DNA from: Constantimarinum furrinae
Lineage (GTDB): Bacteria; Bacteroidota; Bacteroidia; Flavobacteriales; Flavobacteriaceae
Direction: 5' to 3'
DNA: 64,000 nucleotides
NCBI RefSeq assembly: GCF_014295415.1
Contig: NZ_CP052909.1
Coordinates: forward strand, 1,240,001 to 1,304,000
Shown: one piece after another, positions 17,923 to 27,142 of the stretch
Numbering within the stretch: the first letter of the stretch is position 1
Layout of the letters: each line of letters starts with the position of its first letter
The notes under the pieces: model-generated
Told to the model about the DNA's origin: nothing
The model's input: only the letters and a program-made list of their open reading frames with translations
The model's database searches: none
Program-made: the position numbers and the translations under genes

Positions 17923-18372
17923 ATGCTCAAACCTTACGATGATAACTATTTTATGAAACGGGCACTGCAGGAAGCAGAACAGGCTTATGTAAAAGGGGAA
18001 ATTCCAATAGGTGCGGTGATCGTAAGTAATGATCAGATCATTGCCCGGGCGCATAACCTTACCGAAACATTGAACGATGTCACTGCACATGCCGAAATGC
18101 AGGCGATTACCGCAGCGGCAAATTATTTGGGAGGGAAGTATCTCACCAAGTGTACATTGTATGTCACTATAGAGCCTTGCCAGATGTGTGCGGGAGCGTT
18201 GTATTGGAGTCAGATATCCAAGATTGTATACGGTGCCAGAGATGAGCAACGTGGATGTATTTCTTTAAACACCAAATTACACCCTAAAACGACCATGACC
18301 GGAGGAATATTGGAAAATGAAGCGGCTCATCTTCTTAAAAAATTCTTTATAGAGAAACGGAATTTAAACTAA
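17923..18372 (+). CDS. tadA: tRNA-specific adenosine deaminase
   Basis: A 149-residue cytidine-deaminase-fold enzyme that converts A34 to inosine in tRNA-Arg(ACG). The catalytic set is present: HAEMQA (zinc His and proton-shuttling Glu) and PCQMCAGA (two zinc Cys). Its size and the MKRALQEAEQAYVKGEIPIGAV opening fit TadA. It is transcribed divergently from dxs and ends at a shared bidirectional terminator. Confidence 0.94.
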   Translation: MLKPYDDNYFMKRALQEAEQAYVKGEIPIGAVIVSNDQIIARAHNLTETLNDVTAHAEMQAITAAANYLGGKYLTKCTLYVTIEPCQMCAGALYWSQISKIVYGARDEQRGCISLNTKLHPKTTMTGGILENEAAHLLKKFFIEKRNLN

Positions 18373-18403
18373 AAAAACCCGCTTCATTGGAAGCAGGTTT
18401 TTG
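18371..18403. terminator. bidirectional terminator between tadA and the cold shock gene
   Basis: AAAAAAACCCGCTTC pairs with GGAAGCAGGTTTTT with one mismatch. Poly-A and poly-T flanks let it work for both the plus-strand tadA and the minus-strand cold shock gene. Confidence 0.8.
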
Positions 18404-18425
18404 GCTAGCGGTTGGTATGATATAT

Positions 18426-18623
18426 CTATTCGTGAATGACGCGCACTTGTGCCGCAACCATTCCTTTTCGTCCTTCTTCTTCAACATACTCTACTTTGTC
18501 GCCCTCGTTAAGTGCCTCACCATTAAGACCTGTTACGTGTACAAAGATGTCTTTGCCGGTTTCATCATTGGTGATAAAACCGTAACCTTTTGATTCGTTA
18601 AAAAACTTTACTGTTCCTTCCAT
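18426..18623 (-). CDS. cold shock domain protein, CspA family
   Basis: A 65-residue single-domain OB-fold nucleic-acid-binding protein. RNP1 is KGYGFI (12-17) and RNP2 is DIFVHV (25-30). The size is that of CspA-type RNA chaperones. A perfect TACCTTTG -7 element lies about 31 nt upstream, so it has its own promoter and a short leader. It is separate from the upstream ClC/membrane-protein pair. Confidence 0.95.
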   Translation of the reverse strand: MEGTVKFFNESKGYGFITNDETGKDIFVHVTGLNGEALNEGDKVEYVEEEGRKGMVAAQVRVIHE

Positions 18624-18654
18624 TGTAAATAAAAAATAAATTAATAATAAGAAA

Positions 18655-18662
18655 CAAAGGTA
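18655..18662 (-). promoter_or_regulatory. -7 promoter element for the cold shock gene
   Basis: The minus strand reads TACCTTTG, matching TAnnTTTG, about 31 nt before the ATG. No TTG is visible at the -33 position. Confidence 0.45.
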
Positions 18663-18718
18663 GTATATATGGCGGGATAGGGAAGTATTTTGTTAAGAAT
18701 TTTTACAAAACAACTGAT

Positions 18719-18964
18719 TTATAGCTTCTTATCTTTACTGAATTTCCTCATTTTTTCTATGTTCTCTTTAGTGAGCATATAGTCTTTTACGCTTCTTTTC
18801 CGCCAGCGATAATAAATAAATAACGGCATAAGTATAAAAACACCAGTCACGATAGAAATTCCGATTAAAAAATCCCCTGTTGCAAAATTGTCCGGCTTTA
18901 TATAAAACCCTATACCTCCACAAATAAGGATTGAAAAGAATAATATGATTATAACGTACTTCAT
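18719..18964 (-). CDS. small two-helix membrane protein
   Basis: An 81-residue protein with two hydrophobic segments (about 3-20 and 35-52) and a basic tail rich in Lys and Arg. It starts 4 nt after the end of the ClC channel gene, so the two are co-transcribed. No family is recognised. It could be an accessory subunit of the channel, but this rests only on position. Confidence 0.7.
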   Translation of the reverse strand: MKYVIIILFFSILICGGIGFYIKPDNFATGDFLIGISIVTGVFILMPLFIYYRWRKRSVKDYMLTKENIEKMRKFSKDKKL

Positions 18965-18968
18965 AATT

Positions 18969-20765
18969 TTATCTTCCTGAAAAGTCTATGAGTTTCCTTC
19001 GGTATGCAGTTAGTAATTTTGATTTAGAAACAAATCCGTAATATTTGCCCTTGGAGATTACCGGGAGATTCCATGCTCCCGAATCCTGAAATTTTTTCAT
19101 GACCTGCGTCATTTTATCTTCGGCTAAATTAATAATTGCCGGGGGATTTTGCATGAGATCACGGGCAATTACTTCATTGTACAACGATTGATCGAACATA
19201 ACCGGTCTCAGATCATCTAATAAGATGATTCCTTCCAAGGCCTGAGTTTCGGTATTGACGACCGGAAATATATTGCGATTTGATTTTACAACGGCTCTGT
19301 GTACGATCTCTCCTAAAGTAAGATCGGGTGATACTGAAATAAAATTCTGTTCCACTACCGAACTAATGTTCATTAATGTGAGCACAGCATGATCCTTGTT
19401 ATGGGTGATCAACTCTCCTTTACGTCCTAATTCCATGGCGTAAACCGAATGTGGAACAAAGTATTTTGTGATAGAAAATGAAATGGCAGCTGTGATCATT
19501 AACGGTACAAAAAGCTCATAACCACCGGTTACCTCTGCAATCAAAAATATAGCTGTTAAAGGTGCGTGTAAAACCCCTGCCATTAAACCCGTCATCCCAA
19601 CCAGCGTAAAATTACTTTCCGAAACCTGTGTGGAAAGGATTCCGGTTGAATTAATGATCTTCGCTACACAATATCCCATGATGCTTCCCATAAATAGCGT
19701 AGGAGCAAATATACCACCAACACCTCCCGCACCAAATGTCAGGGAGCTGGCCACTACCTTAAACAACACTAATCCAACTAACAATGCAATGACCATCCAT
19801 ACATTGCTCAGGTCGAGATTAAAAATGTTGTTTTCCAATGCTTTTTCAGGGTTTCCCTGCACCAGATTATTTATCACGTCAAAACCTTCCCCGTAAAGTG
19901 GAGGAATAAAATAAACCAAAACTCCTATTCCGAGTCCGCCGATTATCAATCGCTTCACAGGAGACCCTATCCGCTCAAAGAATTTCTGAAAACGTTCGTA
20001 AGTTTCGGTAAAATAAATGGAGACGAAACCGGCGATTATTCCCAGGAGAATGTAAAACGGAATATTGCCCATAGTAAATTCATCCTGAATACTAAAAGGG
20101 AGCAGAATATCATTTCCGAAGAAAAAATACGAAGTAAGTAATGATGAAACCGAGGCTAATAATAAGGGAATTAACGAGACCAACGTAAGATCGAGGCTAA
20201 ACACTTCCACCGCGAAGATAATGGCTGCGATCGGTGCTTTAAAGATCGACGCCATAGCGCCCGCAGCTGCACAACCTATGAGCAGAGTGCGGGTTGCCTG
20301 ATTCATATGTAACAAACGGGAGAGGTTTGAGCTTAAAGCTGCTCCCGTGGCAACGGTGGGGCCTTCAAGCCCTACCGAGCCTCCAAACCCTACTGTGATC
20401 GGTGCCGTGATCAAGCTTCCGTACATTTGGAATTGACGCATTATTCCTTTTTTCTTTGAAATAGCAAAAAGGGTCGCCGGAATGCCCTGAGTGGGAGGGT
20501 TTTTAATAAAATATTTTATAATAAGGTAGGTTAATCCCAATCCGATAATGGGAAAAATAAAATAGAATGCAGTTTGGTACTCTTTAATGAGTGTGCCCTT
20601 TAAGAGCAGTTCTATAAAATGTGTTCCGTTCTTTATGAGTACCGCTCCAATACCCGACAAAAAACCAACAACAATGCTTACAATAAAAACGAACTGCTTG
20701 TGCGGAATATGCTTCAAACGCCAGATGAGGAATCGCGTAAGTAATGTTCGCTTTTGATTAGGCAT
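18969..20765 (-). CDS. ClC-family chloride channel/antiporter with CBS domains
   Basis: A 598-residue membrane protein. The ClC selectivity motifs are visible: GGSVGLEGP (the gating Glu of GxEGP is kept) and GAGGVGGIFAPTLFMG. After the membrane part, a pair of CBS-like domains (about 460-590) probably senses adenine nucleotides. The gating Glu fits either a Cl-/H+ antiporter or a channel. A terminator for aspS lies between its start and the aspS gene, so it has its own promoter or receives read-through. The 81-residue membrane protein follows it by 4 nt. Confidence 0.93.
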   Translation of the reverse strand: MPNQKRTLLTRFLIWRLKHIPHKQFVFIVSIVVGFLSGIGAVLIKNGTHFIELLLKGTLIKEYQTAFYFIFPIIGLGLTYLIIKYFIKNPPTQGIPATLFAISKKKGIMRQFQMYGSLITAPITVGFGGSVGLEGPTVATGAALSSNLSRLLHMNQATRTLLIGCAAAGAMASIFKAPIAAIIFAVEVFSLDLTLVSLIPLLLASVSSLLTSYFFFGNDILLPFSIQDEFTMGNIPFYILLGIIAGFVSIYFTETYERFQKFFERIGSPVKRLIIGGLGIGVLVYFIPPLYGEGFDVINNLVQGNPEKALENNIFNLDLSNVWMVIALLVGLVLFKVVASSLTFGAGGVGGIFAPTLFMGSIMGYCVAKIINSTGILSTQVSESNFTLVGMTGLMAGVLHAPLTAIFLIAEVTGGYELFVPLMITAAISFSITKYFVPHSVYAMELGRKGELITHNKDHAVLTLMNISSVVEQNFISVSPDLTLGEIVHRAVVKSNRNIFPVVNTETQALEGIILLDDLRPVMFDQSLYNEVIARDLMQNPPAIINLAEDKMTQVMKKFQDSGAWNLPVISKGKYYGFVSKSKLLTAYRRKLIDFSGR

Positions 20766-20777
20766 ATATCAGATAAA

Positions 20778-20798
20778 AAATCCTGCAAAGCAGGATTT
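20778..20798 (-). terminator. intrinsic terminator of aspS
   Basis: AAATCCTGC and GCAGGATTT form a perfect 9-bp stem with an AAA loop, followed on the minus strand by six T residues. It lies in the 37-nt gap between aspS and the ClC gene. Confidence 0.9.
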
Positions 20799-20802
20799 GT
20801 GG

Positions 20803-22554
20803 TTATTTTAAATCTAGCCGAAGACCGAGCTCGTTAAGCTGAGCCTGATCCAAAGGGGCAGGAGCATCGATCATTACATCTCTTCCTGCATTGTTCTTCG
20901 GAAAGGCAATAAAGTCCCTAATGGTTTCTTGTCCGCCAAGAATAGCAACCAATCGATCCAGTCCAAAAGCAATTCCTCCGTGTGGTGGCGCACCAAACTG
21001 AAACGCATCCATTAAAAATCCAAATTGTTCTTTTGCCTCATCCGGAGTAAATCCAAGATAATCGAACATTTTAGCCTGTGTTTTTTTATCGTGAATACGA
21101 ATCGATCCTCCTCCAATTTCATTTCCGTTCAATACCAGATCATAGGCATTTGCTTTTACCGCGCCCGGATCAGACTCCAAAAGTTGCATTTGGCCGGGTT
21201 TTGGACTGGTAAACGGATGGTGCATGGCATGATAGCGCTGAGTATCCTCATCCCACTCCAACAACGGAAAGTCTATAACCCAAAGCGGGGCAAATTCATT
21301 GGATTTACGCAACCCAAGTCGCTGTGCCAACTCCATACGAAGCGCACTTAACTGTCCTCTCACTTTATTCTGATCTCCCGAAAGCACACAAATTAGATCT
21401 CCTTTTGAAGCACCTGTGGCCTCCGCCCATCGGGCAAGATCCTCCTGATCATAAAATTTATCGACCGAAGATTTAAAGCTTCCGTCTTCATTACAACGAA
21501 CATATACCATTCCCAAAGCCCCTATCTGAGGTCGCTTTATCCAATCTATCAATTGATCTATTTCCTTTCGCGTGTACTTATTTCCTTCAGGAACAGCAAT
21601 ACCTACGACCAATTCTGCCGAATTAAAGACATTGAAATCCTTGTGCTGCGCAATAGCGTTCAATTCGCCAAATTCCATTCCGAAGCGAATATCGGGCTTA
21701 TCGTTCCCATAACGCTTCATCGCTTCCTCATAGGTCATTCTCGGGAAATTTCCCGGTGCTACACCGTGGATTTCTTTTAGCAAATGACGTGTTAACCCTT
21801 CGAAGGTGTTTAAAATATCCTCCTGTTCCACAAAAGCCATCTCACAGTCGATTTGGGTGAACTCAGGTTGTCTGTCGGCACGAAGATCTTCATCACGAAA
21901 ACATTTTACGATCTGAAAATATTTGTCCATTCCACCTACCATTAGCAACTGCTTGAAAGTTTGTGGTGACTGCGGAAGGGCGTAAAACTGCCCTTCGTTC
22001 ATCCGAGAAGGAACAACAAAATCACGAGCCCCTTCGGGAGTGGATTTAATTAGATATGGTGTTTCAACCTCCACGAAATTCTTGTCTGAAAGATAATTGC
22101 GGACAGCCATGGTTACCTTATGACGAAAAATAAGGTTTTCTCGTACCGGATTTCTTCGTATATCCAAATACCTGTATTTCATTCGAAGATCTTCCCCGCC
22201 ATCAGTCGCATCTTCTATCGTAAACGGAGGCGTTAAGGCTTCGTTGAGTATATCGAGTTTGGAAACGAGAATTTCGATCTCGCCTGTAGGCATATTCGGA
22301 TTCTTGGATTCACGCTCTATAACGGTTCCAGTAACCTGAATGACGAATTCCCTACCCAATTTTGCAGCTCGATCCATCATCTCTTTGGGAGTGGATTCCT
22401 CATTAAAAATAAGTTGAGTGATTCCGTAGCGATCCCTAAGATCTACCCAAATTATAAATCCTTTATTTCTTATTTTCTGAACCCAACCCGATAGGGTCAC
22501 TTCCAGATTAATATCGTTTGCGGTCAATTGACCATTTGTATGCGTTCTGTACAT
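20803..22554 (-). CDS. aspS: aspartate--tRNA ligase
   Basis: A 583-residue class II aminoacyl-tRNA synthetase of the bacterial type. It has an N-terminal OB-fold anticodon domain ([19 protein letters not shown]), motif 2 in [18 protein letters not shown], the bacterial GAD-type insertion, and motif 3 in [16 protein letters not shown]. Length matches the family. It is monocistronic, with a TAACTTTG promoter element 42 nt upstream and its own terminator. Confidence 0.97.
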   Translation of the reverse strand: MYRTHTNGQLTANDINLEVTLSGWVQKIRNKGFIIWVDLRDRYGITQLIFNEESTPKEMMDRAAKLGREFVIQVTGTVIERESKNPNMPTGEIEILVSKLDILNEALTPPFTIEDATDGGEDLRMKYRYLDIRRNPVRENLIFRHKVTMAVRNYLSDKNFVEVETPYLIKSTPEGARDFVVPSRMNEGQFYALPQSPQTFKQLLMVGGMDKYFQIVKCFRDEDLRADRQPEFTQIDCEMAFVEQEDILNTFEGLTRHLLKEIHGVAPGNFPRMTYEEAMKRYGNDKPDIRFGMEFGELNAIAQHKDFNVFNSAELVVGIAVPEGNKYTRKEIDQLIDWIKRPQIGALGMVYVRCNEDGSFKSSVDKFYDQEDLARWAEATGASKGDLICVLSGDQNKVRGQLSALRMELAQRLGLRKSNEFAPLWVIDFPLLEWDEDTQRYHAMHHPFTSPKPGQMQLLESDPGAVKANAYDLVLNGNEIGGGSIRIHDKKTQAKMFDYLGFTPDEAKEQFGFLMDAFQFGAPPHGGIAFGLDRLVAILGGQETIRDFIAFPKNNAGRDVMIDAPAPLDQAQLNELGLRLDLK

Positions 22555-22596
22555 TGAAGCTTGATCGAATTATACTCAGTATTGCGAGTGAAGCTG

Positions 22597-22604
22597 CAAA
22601 GTTA
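22597..22604 (-). promoter_or_regulatory. -7 promoter element for aspS
   Basis: The minus strand reads TAACTTTG, matching TAnnTTTG, with a leader of about 40 nt to the aspS start. No clear -33 TTG. Confidence 0.4.
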
Positions 22605-22753
22605 AAAAGATATTGATGATTGCAGATATTTTGAAGGCTATTATTATATGATTTTCAGGTTCTTCTAAAAATATCTGTGTTAATATGTGTGTAAATGCAA
22701 TAAATTCATAAAATCTTTAGTAATTTCGGAGAATTAACCTAAAATTAACAACT

Positions 22754-25732
22754 ATGAAACAAAACAACTCTAATCGCAGGATGCTCCTGCTATTATTATT
22801 TATTTTTCCGTGTTTTGTGTTTGCACAAACAACCATAACCGGAACAGTAAACAGTGACAAAGGGGATACGATTCCTTTCGCAAATGTAATTGAGAAAGGA
22901 ACCACCAATGGAACGACTACCGACATGGATGGTAATTTTTCTATTCAGGTTTCAACTGTACCGGCGACCTTAGTATTTTCGTCTTTAGGATTTGAAACTG
23001 TGGAGCAACAGGTATCATCGGCTGGAGCTATTTCTGTGACTATGGCCGAATCTGCCGAAGCGCTCGAAGAAGTTGTAGTAACCGGACTGGCTACTTCAGT
23101 AAAAAGAACCAATTCCGCTAACGCAGTAGCTTCAATATCGGCCGAAGAACTAACAGGTACAACACCACCACCTACACTGGATGGAGCGTTGTACGGGAAA
23201 TTTGCCGGAGCTATTGTAAATGCAAATTCCGGAGCACCTGGTGGAGGATTGTCGATCAAACTACGTGGTGCTACCTCACTTCAGGGAAACATCCAGCCAT
23301 TATATATTATTGATGGAGTGTATGTAGATAACTCTTCACTTGCAGCAGGTCTTAATGCTGTTTCCGCTGCCGCCGCAGGAGGAAGTGCTTCTAACCAGGA
23401 TAACCCAACGAACAGAATTGCAGATATTAACCCTGAGGATATTGAGAGTATTGAGATTCTTAAAGGTGCGTCTGCAGCGGCAATCTACGGATCGCGTGCA
23501 GCTGCCGGGGTGGTGATCATCACAACCAAAAAAGGTAAAGCTGGAGAAACTAAATTCAGATTCTCTCAATCTACCGGTTGGAACGAGGCCATAAACTTAT
23601 TAGGTCTTAGAGATTACACTACCGAAAGAGTCCGTACTTCATTTGGGGATGCTGCGGCACAGGAATTTAATCTTGCGCGTGCTCAGGGTAGGCTAATTGA
23701 TTATGAAAAGGAGATTTACGGAGAACACGGGTTTATAAGCATCACCAACTTTAGTATGAGCGGTGGAGACGATAAATCTAAATTCTATGCCGGGGTAAGT
23801 CATAATAACGAAAATGGTATTGTACAAAATACCGGTTATGAAAAAACCTCGCTACGTCTAAATCTGGATCACAAGCCTAAAGATTATTTAAAGCTTGCAT
23901 TAAGTACGAATTATATCTATTCTTCTTCAGATAGAGGGTTCTTTAATAATGATAACTCCGGAACCACTATTGGGGTAACCCTTACCGGTACTACTCCGTG
24001 GTTACAGTTATTCCCTGATGAGAATGGAGTATATCCGGACAATCCTGCAGGGGCATCTAACCCACTACAAACACGTGATCTGGTTAGAAATAATGAAACT
24101 GTAAACCGTGTTATTATGGGTGGATCGGCTAATCTTGATATATATCGTGCCGATAATTCAAATCTTGAATTGATACTTCGAGGCGGTTTGGATTTCTACG
24201 GTCAACAATCTAGAGCGATCTTTCCAAAAGAGCTTCAATTTCAAAAATTGATCAACGGTGGTCTTAACGGTGTATCCGTTCAAGGTGAAACTCAGAATAA
24301 GAATTATAACTTATCTGCTTTCCTTGTACATAATATAAATACCGATAGCGATATTAATTTCAGAACTCAAGCAGGTCTTACTAGAGAGTATTTCGACCAA
24401 AATACGCAGTTAATTACAGCGTCAGGATTGGTTGCTTCTGAAACCAACGTCGATCAGGCTGCCAATACTGGGGTGAATCAAACCCGACTTTTACAGGAAG
24501 ACTCAGGATTCTTTGCACAGGAAGAAATTAACTTTAAGGATATGTTTATTGCTACTGTTGGTGTAAGAGGGGATAAGTCCTCGAACAATGGAGATGCAAA
24601 TGAATTATTTTACTATCCTAAAGCATCACTTGCAGTAAATCTTAATGAAATGGGCTTCTGGGGCGATGGTTCTGTTTGGAATCAATTTAAGCTTCGAGCA
24701 GCCTACGGTGAGGCAGGAAACTTCCCTCCTTTTGGAGCCTTGTTTACTTCCTATAATGCCTTTTCAACCGACGGCTTGTTAGGAATTAGCCTTATTGGAA
24801 TTAGAGGTGATGGATCGTTAAAATCGGAAAGACAAAAAGAACTTGAATTTGGTACAGACCTTGGTTTCTTTGATGGACGTTTATCCCTCTCCGGAACCTA
24901 TTATATCAAAACAATTGATGATCTAATCCTTCGGGCAGCCTTAGAACCTTCAACAGGTTTTACCACTCAATTCGTAAATGCAGGAGAGCTTCAGAACAAG
25001 GGTATCGAACTTTCATTGAATGCTACGCCTGTGATCACGGATGATTTTCAATGGGACCTCAGTGTAAACTTTTTTAAGAATACATCAGAGATTACTCGAT
25101 TAGATGTGCCAGCATTTAATGTTGGAGCTTTTGGAGCAACTTTGGGAACCTATAGAATCGAAGAGGGCTCAAGTGCAACTCAAATCGTTGGTATTGGACC
25201 AAACCCGGGTGAAAACGGATTCCAGCAATTTGGAGATTCAGAACCTGACTTCCAGATGGCATTTAACAATAGCCTGAGATATAAGAACTTCGACCTGTCT
25301 TTCTTATGGCAATGGAAAAATGGTGGGGAGAATATTAATCTTACCACATTGCTTTCCGACTTAAATGGTACGACCCATGATTATGATGATATCGCACTAG
25401 ACCCAGAAGGTCAGTTAGGTAATGGAGATTATAGATTGAGTCAGTTAGGCTCTTCAGCAGAAGTGTTTGTAGAAGATGCGTCATACCTTCGTTTACGGGA
25501 ATTAGGTCTTTATTATACCATTAATAAAAGAGCCATGTCCGGAGTGTTAGGTGGGAATATAGACAGTGTTCGCTTAGGATTTTCCGGAACTAACTTGATC
25601 AATATTTTCGACTATAACAGTTACGATCCTGAGGTGTCTAACTTTGGTGGCGGAACAATCTTTACAGGAGTAGAGGTAACTCCATTTCCATCTTCAAAAA
25701 GATTCTTATTTCACGTAGCAGTTAACTTTTAA
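22754..25732 (+). CDS. SusC/RagA-family TonB-linked outer membrane protein
   Basis: A 992-residue outer membrane transporter. It has a signal peptide (about 1-25), a carboxypeptidase-like beta-sandwich (TITGTVNSDKGDTIPFANV), a DEVVV-like TonB box (EEVVVTGLA), and a plug with the SusC signature PLYIIDGVYVDN and GASAAAIYGSRAAAGVVIITTKKG. A long barrel follows, ending in LFHVAVNF. SusC proteins pair with a SusD lid lipoprotein to import oligosaccharides or other large ligands. The SusD gene follows after 12 nt. No glycoside hydrolase, sulfatase or regulator is next to the pair, so the substrate cannot be inferred. Confidence 0.95.
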   Translation: MKQNNSNRRMLLLLLFIFPCFVFAQTTITGTVNSDKGDTIPFANVIEKGTTNGTTTDMDGNFSIQVSTVPATLVFSSLGFETVEQQVSSAGAISVTMAESAEALEEVVVTGLATSVKRTNSANAVASISAEELTGTTPPPTLDGALYGKFAGAIVNANSGAPGGGLSIKLRGATSLQGNIQPLYIIDGVYVDNSSLAAGLNAVSAAAAGGSASNQDNPTNRIADINPEDIESIEILKGASAAAIYGSRAAAGVVIITTKKGKAGETKFRFSQSTGWNEAINLLGLRDYTTERVRTSFGDAAAQEFNLARAQGRLIDYEKEIYGEHGFISITNFSMSGGDDKSKFYAGVSHNNENGIVQNTGYEKTSLRLNLDHKPKDYLKLALSTNYIYSSSDRGFFNNDNSGTTIGVTLTGTTPWLQLFPDENGVYPDNPAGASNPLQTRDLVRNNETVNRVIMGGSANLDIYRADNSNLELILRGGLDFYGQQSRAIFPKELQFQKLINGGLNGVSVQGETQNKNYNLSAFLVHNINTDSDINFRTQAGLTREYFDQNTQLITASGLVASETNVDQAANTGVNQTRLLQEDSGFFAQEEINFKDMFIATVGVRGDKSSNNGDANELFYYPKASLAVNLNEMGFWGDGSVWNQFKLRAAYGEAGNFPPFGALFTSYNAFSTDGLLGISLIGIRGDGSLKSERQKELEFGTDLGFFDGRLSLSGTYYIKTIDDLILRAALEPSTGFTTQFVNAGELQNKGIELSLNATPVITDDFQWDLSVNFFKNTSEITRLDVPAFNVGAFGATLGTYRIEEGSSATQIVGIGPNPGENGFQQFGDSEPDFQMAFNNSLRYKNFDLSFLWQWKNGGENINLTTLLSDLNGTTHDYDDIALDPEGQLGNGDYRLSQLGSSAEVFVEDASYLRLRELGLYYTINKRAMSGVLGGNIDSVRLGFSGTNLINIFDYNSYDPEVSNFGGGTIFTGVEVTPFPSSKRFLFHVAVNF

Positions 25733-25744
25733 AAAAAAATTATT

Positions 25745-27076
25745 ATGAAAAAACACATATATAAAATTTTGTTCTTTGCTTCGATCATGACAACATTGGT
25801 GTCCTGTGAAGTAAAAGAATTTTCAGACCTAAACAGTCCGGAGGTAGATGCCTTCCGGGAGAACCTTACGAGGGGGGACTTACAAGATCTGGTTGGAGGG
25901 ATCCTCTACAGTTCCAGAGTAACCTTAGGAACCTATTTTGACGACAACGGGATCATTGGAAGAGAATATTACAGATTCTCAAGTTCCGATCCTCGTTTTA
26001 CGACCGATCTGCTGGGTGGGGATAATTCGGTATTAGACAACAATACCTTTTATATTACCAATCCCTGGGCAGCAAGATACCGAACCGTAAAGAATGCAAA
26101 TTTAATTCTCGAATTCCTTGATGGTCAGGATACGTCAGCTCAATTTACGAATCAGGAAGTTACTGCAACAGAAGGATTTCTTAAAACCTTTATCGCTTAT
26201 GAATTACTGCTTAACTTGAATCTTACCGACGAGAATGGGATTCGTGTTGATGTAACCGATGAAAATAACTTAGGGCCTTTTGTTTCTAAATCTGCAGCAT
26301 TGTCCGCAATACGAGCGATGTTAGTAGACGCGGCTTCAGACCTGTCCAATGGTGGTGGAAGCTTTCCGTTTCTTCTATCTTCAGGATTTGCAGGATTCGA
26401 CGACCCTTCATCATTTCTTCAGTTTAACAAAGCAATTTCAGCACGTGTAGCTGCCTATCAGGGAGATGACGCTGCCGTTTTAAATTTCTTAGGAGATTCA
26501 TTCCTGAACTTGAGCAGTGGTGACCTGGATACAGGAGTATACTATACCTTCTCTGAAGATCAAACTAGTTTGATCAATCCACTATTTATCTCAGTTGGAG
26601 GATCTTCTGCTGCTCAGGCACGTATCGTAGAGCCTTCGTTCTTTACAGATGCTGAAACAGGGGATACCAGGGTTGCTGCAAAGACCGCACAACTTAGTGG
26701 GCCTGTTACTTTAGATGGACTGGAAGGAGATCATATAGTCTTCGTATATCAATCTAACGATCAGCCTATCGCTATCATAAGAAACGAGGAGTTAATTCTT
26801 TTGTATGCTGAAGCGAATATTTCTATAAATCCCGCCGAATCTGTAGCAGCCCTGGATCTAATTAGAGCCAGTGCAGGCTTAGGACCATATACCGGTGGAT
26901 TAGATGCGGCCTCTCTTACCGATGAGATGCTTCATCAGCGCAGATATTCCTTATTTGCTGAAGGACACAGATGGATAGACATGAGACGATATGGACGATT
27001 AGGAGATCTTCCATTGGCAAGACCGGATGATGATGTTTGGGATAAATTCCCAATTCCATTGACCGAGAATCAATAA
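25745..27076 (+). CDS. RagB/SusD-family nutrient-uptake lipoprotein
   Basis: A 443-residue surface lipoprotein with lipobox Leu-Val-Ser-Cys (Cys21). The TPR-like helical SusD fold shows in NPWAARYRTVKNANLILEFL, and the C-terminal SusD signature in LHQRRYSLFAEGHRWIDMRRYG. It binds ligand over the SusC barrel. It is translated 12 nt after SusC and the unit ends in a strong terminator. Confidence 0.94.
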   Translation: MKKHIYKILFFASIMTTLVSCEVKEFSDLNSPEVDAFRENLTRGDLQDLVGGILYSSRVTLGTYFDDNGIIGREYYRFSSSDPRFTTDLLGGDNSVLDNNTFYITNPWAARYRTVKNANLILEFLDGQDTSAQFTNQEVTATEGFLKTFIAYELLLNLNLTDENGIRVDVTDENNLGPFVSKSAALSAIRAMLVDAASDLSNGGGSFPFLLSSGFAGFDDPSSFLQFNKAISARVAAYQGDDAAVLNFLGDSFLNLSSGDLDTGVYYTFSEDQTSLINPLFISVGGSSAAQARIVEPSFFTDAETGDTRVAAKTAQLSGPVTLDGLEGDHIVFVYQSNDQPIAIIRNEELILLYAEANISINPAESVAALDLIRASAGLGPYTGGLDAASLTDEMLHQRRYSLFAEGHRWIDMRRYGRLGDLPLARPDDDVWDKFPIPLTENQ

Positions 27077-27091
27077 TAGGTTAATAAAAAC

Positions 27092-27125
27092 AAAAAACCC
27101 TCTTCAAATCGAAGAGGGTTTTTTA
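27092..27125. terminator. strong bidirectional terminator after SusD
   Basis: A perfect 14-bp stem, AAAAAACCCTCTTC with GAAGAGGGTTTTTT, and a 5-nt loop. It can end both the SusCD transcript and the convergent RND efflux operon that stops at 27143. Confidence 0.95.
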
Positions 27126-27142
27126 ATTCTTGATCTTTTTAA

